The translations under genes and the position numbers were made by a program. Below the pieces are notes generated by a model. That model did no database searches. It was not told the DNA's origin and worked only from the letters and a program-made list of their open reading frames with translations. DNA of 5,804 bases, taken from an uncultured bacterium. Lineage in GTDB: Bacteria; Actinomycetota; Coriobacteriia; Coriobacteriales; Coriobacteriaceae. How positions within the stretch are numbered: position 1 is the stretch's first letter; every line of letters starts with the position of its first letter. The stretch is from NCBI GenBank assembly GCA_905214615.1, contig CAJMMX010000088.1:1-5804 (forward strand). The letters are read 5' to 3'. Below, one piece after another: positions 1-5,804 of this stretch.

Positions 1-3710
<3,710 letters not shown>

Positions 3711-3713
3711 GGA

Positions 3714-3721
3714 ATCACCTC
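3714..3721 (-). promoter_or_regulatory. Ribosome binding site of clpB
   Basis: On the minus strand GAGGTGAT lies with its 3' end 3 nt before the ATG at 3710; the GAGG core is 7 nt away. It is a near-perfect match to the 16S anti-Shine-Dalgarno sequence and fixes the clpB start at 3710 rather than the internal ATG at codon 8. Confidence 0.85.
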
Positions 3722-3731
3722 TCTTGGGGCG

Positions 3732-3749
3732 GCCGCCCTACGGGGCGGC
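3732..3749 (-). promoter_or_regulatory. GC-rich tetraloop hairpin in the clpB leader
   Basis: GCCGCCC (3732-3738) and GGGCGGC (3743-3749) form a perfect 7-bp, all-G/C stem with a 4-nt loop. The hairpin sits about 10 nt upstream of the clpB Shine-Dalgarno sequence and would lie inside the 5' untranslated mRNA if transcription starts in the AT-rich block further up. No U-run follows on either strand, so it is not a standard terminator. It could stabilise the mRNA or tune translation; the role is inferred only from position. Confidence 0.5.
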
Positions 3750-3788
3750 TTCACGTTGTTCGAGAAGTATTGTTGCCAGCTTTGCGCG

Positions 3789-3824
3789 ATCTTATACACA
3801 AATCTAAGTCTCTATATATAAGAT
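3789..3824 (-). promoter_or_regulatory. Candidate clpB promoter in an AT-rich block with an inverted repeat
   Basis: This is the most AT-rich stretch upstream of clpB. On the minus strand TATAAG (3796-3791) is one mismatch from the -10 consensus and about 80 nt from the start codon. The -35 side, at about 3814-3821, is only AT-rich and matches TTGACA poorly. An exact 8-bp inverted repeat, ATCTTATA at 3789-3796 and TATAAGAT at 3817-3824, brackets the spacer and could be an operator. I see no HspR (HAIR), HrcA (CIRCE) or CtsR-type operator, which are the usual heat-shock sites near clpB. The promoter is an inference. Confidence 0.35.
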
Positions 3825-3887
3825 TTTCTGAGTGATTGATGGATAGGGTACTGAGATGTCAGCCCGCCGCTGCCCAGGCGCACTACC

Positions 3888-3944
3888 GTCTCGATCTGTA
3901 ACATCTAGCAGCCATTTTTGATCCTAGATGTTACAGATCGAGAC
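3888..3944. repeat. Perfect 21-bp inverted repeat with 15-nt spacer
   Basis: The left arm (3888-3908, begins GTCTCGATCTGTAACATC) is the exact reverse complement of the right arm (3924-3944, ends GTTACAGATCGAGAC), with spacer CAGCCATTTTTGATC. It would fold into a long hairpin on either strand. Neither side is followed by a T-run of terminator type. It lies between the stop of the 3997 gene and the clpB promoter, one base from a second hairpin. The exactness over 21 bp points to a mobile palindromic repeat or a recently formed regulatory stem rather than chance. Confidence 0.85.
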
Positions 3945-3945
3945 A

Positions 3946-3995
3946 GACCGAAAACCACCACAAAGAGGACAGGCACCTTTGTGGTGGTCGCGGTC
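3946..3995 (-). repeat. Repeat hairpin copy 1 (ACCACCACAAAG stem), possible terminator of the 3997 gene
   Basis: ACCACCACAAAG (3954-3965) pairs perfectly with CTTTGTGGTGGT (3977-3988) around an 11-nt loop. An outer GACCG (3946-3950) pairs with CGGTC (3991-3995), with a short internal mismatch. On the minus strand the inner stem is followed by TTTTC, and the element starts a few bases after the upstream gene's stop, so it may end that transcript. Two more copies lie at 4758-4792 and 5625-5659. The loop, read on the minus strand, contains GGTGCCTGTCCTC. Confidence 0.8.
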
Positions 3996-3996
3996 T

Positions 3997-4668
3997 CTAC
4001 TCCTTCGCCGAACCCGTACTTCCCGATTCGACGATCCAGGGCATCTCATCCTCGAACAGCCATGTACGGGCAGACCCACTATCGCGTGCAGTCTGCGGGT
4101 CAGGCAAGCAGGTCTGTTTATAGGCATCTTGGATACACTGACCCATAAAATCGTTGAGCTCGGTCTGGTCGCCCTCCATGACATAGGCGACATCGCCGTC
4201 CATGATGTAGATGCCCGGACCCTCATTGCCCTCGTAGCCCGGATCGTACGAGACATCACATAACTTTGCGCCGTTTGCAGTGTCCAGCTCGATGGACGAG
4301 TGGCATCCGCCAACCATGTCGTTCGCTTTTGCCCGATAGGACGCATATCCGTACCAACGCTTAAATGTTTTGCCCTTGAGTAGCTCGGACGCCCTATCGA
4401 TCAGGCTTGTATCCGTGGTATAGCGCATGGCCCCAAGCTGAATACGCGGATAATTGCTAATACCCAGCACAGCCGGCTGCTCATCAAAATCAACGGTAAT
4501 GGTCTCGGGCTTGTCGTCGCCGGTCAGAAGTTCGACAGATTGAGTCACAGGCTTGACCACCGGCTCCGTCACCGCAGCAGGTAGAAATGCCATACCGACA
4601 GCGCCCGCGCCAACCACAGCGATCGCAAGCGCCAAGACAATCAATCCAATACGGGCAGAACGGCTCAC
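3997..4668 (-). CDS. Unrecognised membrane-anchored or secreted protein, about 223 aa
   Basis: I do not recognise this family. From the chosen GTG start the protein opens with SRSAR and a hydrophobic segment at residues 7-29, rich in Ile, Val, Ala and Leu, which is a signal anchor or signal peptide. A Pro/Val-rich linker follows, then an acidic outer domain with four cysteines (122, 137, 178, 187), suited to disulfides outside the membrane. The C-terminus is short and polar (GSTGSAKE). The frame extends upstream to a GTG at 4707, with further GTGs at 4701 and 4683. I prefer 4668 because the charged end then directly precedes the membrane segment and GGGGTG lies 7 nt upstream; 4683, preceded by GAAGG, is a real alternative. 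A weak -10-like TATCAT near 4710 would make 4707 too early. The stop lies beside repeat copy 1. Part of the gene is only about 45-58% GC, lower than clpB. Coding is supported by plausible composition, not by homology. Confidence 0.7.
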   Translation of the reverse strand: MSRSARIGLIVLALAIAVVGAGAVGMAFLPAAVTEPVVKPVTQSVELLTGDDKPETITVDFDEQPAVLGISNYPRIQLGAMRYTTDTSLIDRASELLKGKTFKRWYGYASYRAKANDMVGGCHSSIELDTANGAKLCDVSYDPGYEGNEGPGIYIMDGDVAYVMEGDQTELNDFMGQCIQDAYKQTCLPDPQTARDSGSARTWLFEDEMPWIVESGSTGSAKE

Positions 4669-4757
4669 GGCAAAACACCCCACAATGCAAACCTTCGCCA
4701 CCTGCACTAATGATACCGCCAGCTAACACTATTACCAAAAGAAGCCGCGCGCTCCTC

Positions 4758-4792
4758 ACCACCACAAAGGGGACAGGCACCTTTGTGGTGGT
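4758..4792. repeat. Repeat hairpin copy 2 (ACCACCACAAAGG stem)
   Basis: ACCACCACAAAGG (4758-4770) pairs perfectly over 13 bp with CCTTTGTGGTGGT (4780-4792) around a 9-nt loop, GGACAGGCA. On the plus strand TTTTC follows the stem. It lies between two genes that diverge, upstream of both, so it is not in a terminator position for either. Its loop runs in the opposite direction, relative to the TTTTC side, to those of the other two copies. The rest of this intergenic region (4669-4902) shows no convincing promoter for the plus-strand gene and no RNA gene. Confidence 0.85.
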
Positions 4793-4891
4793 TTTCGACG
4801 CTAACGGTCGACCATCTCGCGCAATGAGATTAAACTTGAATTGCTCTCTGAACATATCCATTTCTGCCTATCCTCAACAGATCTTTGTCTC

Positions 4892-4897
4892 GAGGAG
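4892..4897 (+). promoter_or_regulatory. Ribosome binding site of the 4903 gene
   Basis: GAGGAG ends 5 nt before ATG 4903. It decides the start: the frame is open from a TTG at 4885, but that start would place the Shine-Dalgarno sequence inside the coding region. Confidence 0.8.
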
Positions 4898-4902
4898 CGC
4901 AT

Positions 4903-5571
4903 ATGAAGCCGCCTCATTCCACCGGTCGCAACGTCATCGCCATTCTCGCCATACCCATCGTGATGCTCTTCCTTATCGTCATCACGCCCTTTTCCCTTGG
5001 TATCACCTCGCCCTTCGATTTATGCGGAATGGTCGACGCCGGCTCGCGTGCCACCTCGCTCTCCTTTATCTGTCGCGGCGTGTTTTACGAAGATGGAATT
5101 CCCACCGGAAGTTGGCAGTCAAAGTTGCCACTGCTCGGTCAGATCGACGGATGCTCCCCCTATTTCTGCCTTGGACCTCAGACGCTAAACTATCTAATCG
5201 ACGACCAGCCACTCGACTTCATCACCCTCGCCTACGACTACGCACCAAACACCGATGAGCGTCACATGAACCAAGTCCTCGACAAGATGCTTGGACAGTG
5301 CGGGCTCACCGAGGAGGCCGGTCGAACCATCTATAGCAACCAGAAATTAAAGCGAACAGAACTCCGCCGTGTCGGAAAAATCAAAGGGCGAAACGGGGCC
5401 GCCTACTGGGATGCCTGGGCAACACGCGACAAGGGCGAATTCGGACACAGCACCTATATGGTCACTGTCTACACCAAAGACGGAATTAAGGACAATGTTG
5501 ACGATTTCGCGTCATCCAAACTCGGCATCCCCAAAACAACCAAACCCGCCAGCCCAGATGAAATTCTGTAG
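4903..5571 (+). CDS. Unrecognised membrane-anchored protein with outer cysteine-containing domain, 222 aa
   Basis: I do not recognise this family. The N-terminus MKPPHSTGRN is short and basic and is followed by one strong membrane segment at about residues 11-34 (VIAILAIPIVMLFLIVITPF). No lipobox is visible, so it is probably an N-in, C-out anchored protein. The outer part holds cysteines at 41, 57, 84, 89 and 133, including a CSPYFC pair, and a C-terminal half rich in Lys, Arg and Asp with alternating aromatic residues (YWDAWATRD, STYMVTVYTKDG) that looks like a small alpha/beta fold. It is transcribed away from the 3997 gene, and repeat hairpins lie on both sides. GC is nearer 50% than the 60% of clpB, consistent with an accessory gene. 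Length and architecture match its divergent neighbour, and both contain Met/Leu-Gly-Gln-Cys, but the similarity is too slight to call them paralogues. Confidence 0.8.
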   Translation: MKPPHSTGRNVIAILAIPIVMLFLIVITPFSLGITSPFDLCGMVDAGSRATSLSFICRGVFYEDGIPTGSWQSKLPLLGQIDGCSPYFCLGPQTLNYLIDDQPLDFITLAYDYAPNTDERHMNQVLDKMLGQCGLTEEAGRTIYSNQKLKRTELRRVGKIKGRNGAAYWDAWATRDKGEFGHSTYMVTVYTKDGIKDNVDDFASSKLGIPKTTKPASPDEIL

Positions 5572-5624
5572 AGCCGCCCATTAACATGCCGCTCAACGAT
5601 CACAACAGCATCGAGCTCGTCCCC

Positions 5625-5659
5625 ACCACCACAAAGGTGCCTGCCCCCTTTGTGGTGGT
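5625..5659. repeat. Repeat hairpin copy 3 (ACCACCACAAAGG stem), possible terminator of the 4903 gene
   Basis: ACCACCACAAAGG (5625-5637) pairs perfectly over 13 bp with CCTTTGTGGTGGT (5647-5659) around the loop TGCCTGCCC. On the plus strand TTTTC follows immediately. It sits 53 nt after the stop of the 4903 gene, so it could end that transcript. The loop is the reverse complement of the copy 2 loop apart from one C/T change. Confidence 0.85.
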
Positions 5660-5665
5660 TTTCAA

Positions 5666-5697
5666 CAAAAAGAAGCCGCCCCGATAACAGAGGCGGC
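5666..5697 (-). terminator. Rho-independent terminator, minus strand
   Basis: Read on the minus strand, GCCGCC (5697-5692) pairs with GGCGGC (5680-5675) and is followed at once by TTCTTTTTG. This is a classic intrinsic terminator. It implies a minus-strand gene or operon coming in from beyond the right edge. Together with repeat copy 3 it separates converging transcripts. Confidence 0.75.
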
Positions 5698-5763
5698 ATC
5701 AAGCAAGTCTATTTATTAGCGTCCCTCAAGACCCAACGAGAACGCAGAAATGTAGCCCGGGGC

Positions 5764-5804
5764 TTACCCTTTCCCGAACGCGGCCCTCGCGAAGCGCGTG
5801 AGCG
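5764..5804 (-). CDS. Possible C-terminal tail of a minus-strand gene (partial)
   Basis: The minus-strand frame ending in TAA at 5764-5766 reads LTRFARAAFGKG, and 11 of its 12 codons end in G or C, as expected for coding sequence in this genome. The terminator about 70 nt downstream on the same strand supports a gene ending here. The other two minus frames are also open from the edge (stops near 5739 and 5710) but have weaker third-position GC, so the frame is uncertain. Too little is present to name a product. Confidence 0.3.
   Translation of the reverse strand, partial: LTRFARAAFGKG

Noticed and set aside
3918..4346. Short overlapping frames on both strands around repeat copy 1 and the 3' half of the 3997 gene
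   Set aside because: They translate the repeat and the antisense of the 3997 gene and show no domain, signal peptide or good ribosome site.
4490..4861. Minus-strand open frame starting MDMFREQFKFNLIARDGRP and running through repeat copy 2
   Set aside because: It has a passable start but crosses the repeat hairpin (giving TTTKVPVPFVVV) and then overlaps the better 3997-4668 frame in another register, with a low-quality Cys/Arg-rich sequence. At most it is the remnant of a gene's first codons.
3888..5659. Possible CRISPR array or insertion-sequence ends, given repeated palindromes
   Set aside because: The repeats are about 800-870 bp apart with genes between them, not regularly spaced, and no transposase, cas gene or target-site duplication is visible.
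5469..5702. Minus-strand frame of 77 codons overlapping the end of the 4903 gene
   Set aside because: It runs through the terminator and repeat copy 3 and is antisense to a better-supported gene.
5698..5804. Structured RNA gene at the right edge
   Set aside because: I compared it by eye with tRNA, tmRNA, SRP and RNase P RNA ends and found no matching signature. A gene tail plus terminator explains it more simply.

Overview
The window reads as chromosome of a high-GC Gram-positive gut actinobacterium, most likely a Coriobacteriia member close to Collinsella. This rests on GC of about 60% in clpB, an actinobacterial-looking ClpB, and short intergenic hairpin repeats with a loop like GGTGCCTGTCCCC, a type I associate with such genomes. 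The lineage call comes from memory, not from a search.

Layout. (1) Positions 1-3710, minus strand: one uninterrupted reading frame. It begins as a canonical ClpB disaggregase and passes without stop or frameshift, near 1205, into a SulP-family anion transporter with a C-terminal STAS domain that runs off the left edge. ClpB has lost about its last 25 residues, and the SulP part lacks about its first 100 (roughly TM1-3). (2) Positions 3711-3996: clpB leader and probable promoter, then two back-to-back palindromic elements, one a perfect 21-bp inverted repeat and one a 12-bp-stem repeat hairpin. (3) Positions 3997-4668, minus strand: an unrecognised small membrane-anchored or secreted protein. 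(4) Positions 4669-4902: divergent intergenic region with the second repeat hairpin. (5) Positions 4903-5571, plus strand: a second unrecognised membrane-anchored, cysteine-containing protein of almost the same length. (6) Positions 5572-5804: third repeat hairpin, a rho-independent terminator on the minus strand, and probably the tail of a minus-strand gene that enters from the right.

How the parts relate. ClpB would normally disaggregate stress-denatured proteins in the cytoplasm together with DnaK. SulP-STAS proteins import sulfate, bicarbonate or other anions. Nothing known links the two, and both partners are cut at the join. The fusion is the most striking thing here, but an assembly chimera or a deletion that fused neighbouring genes must be ruled out before it is called a new protein. 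The two small genes look like accessory, lower-GC envelope genes flanked by repeats. I see no CRISPR array, tRNA, rRNA, insertion sequence or recognisable defence system.
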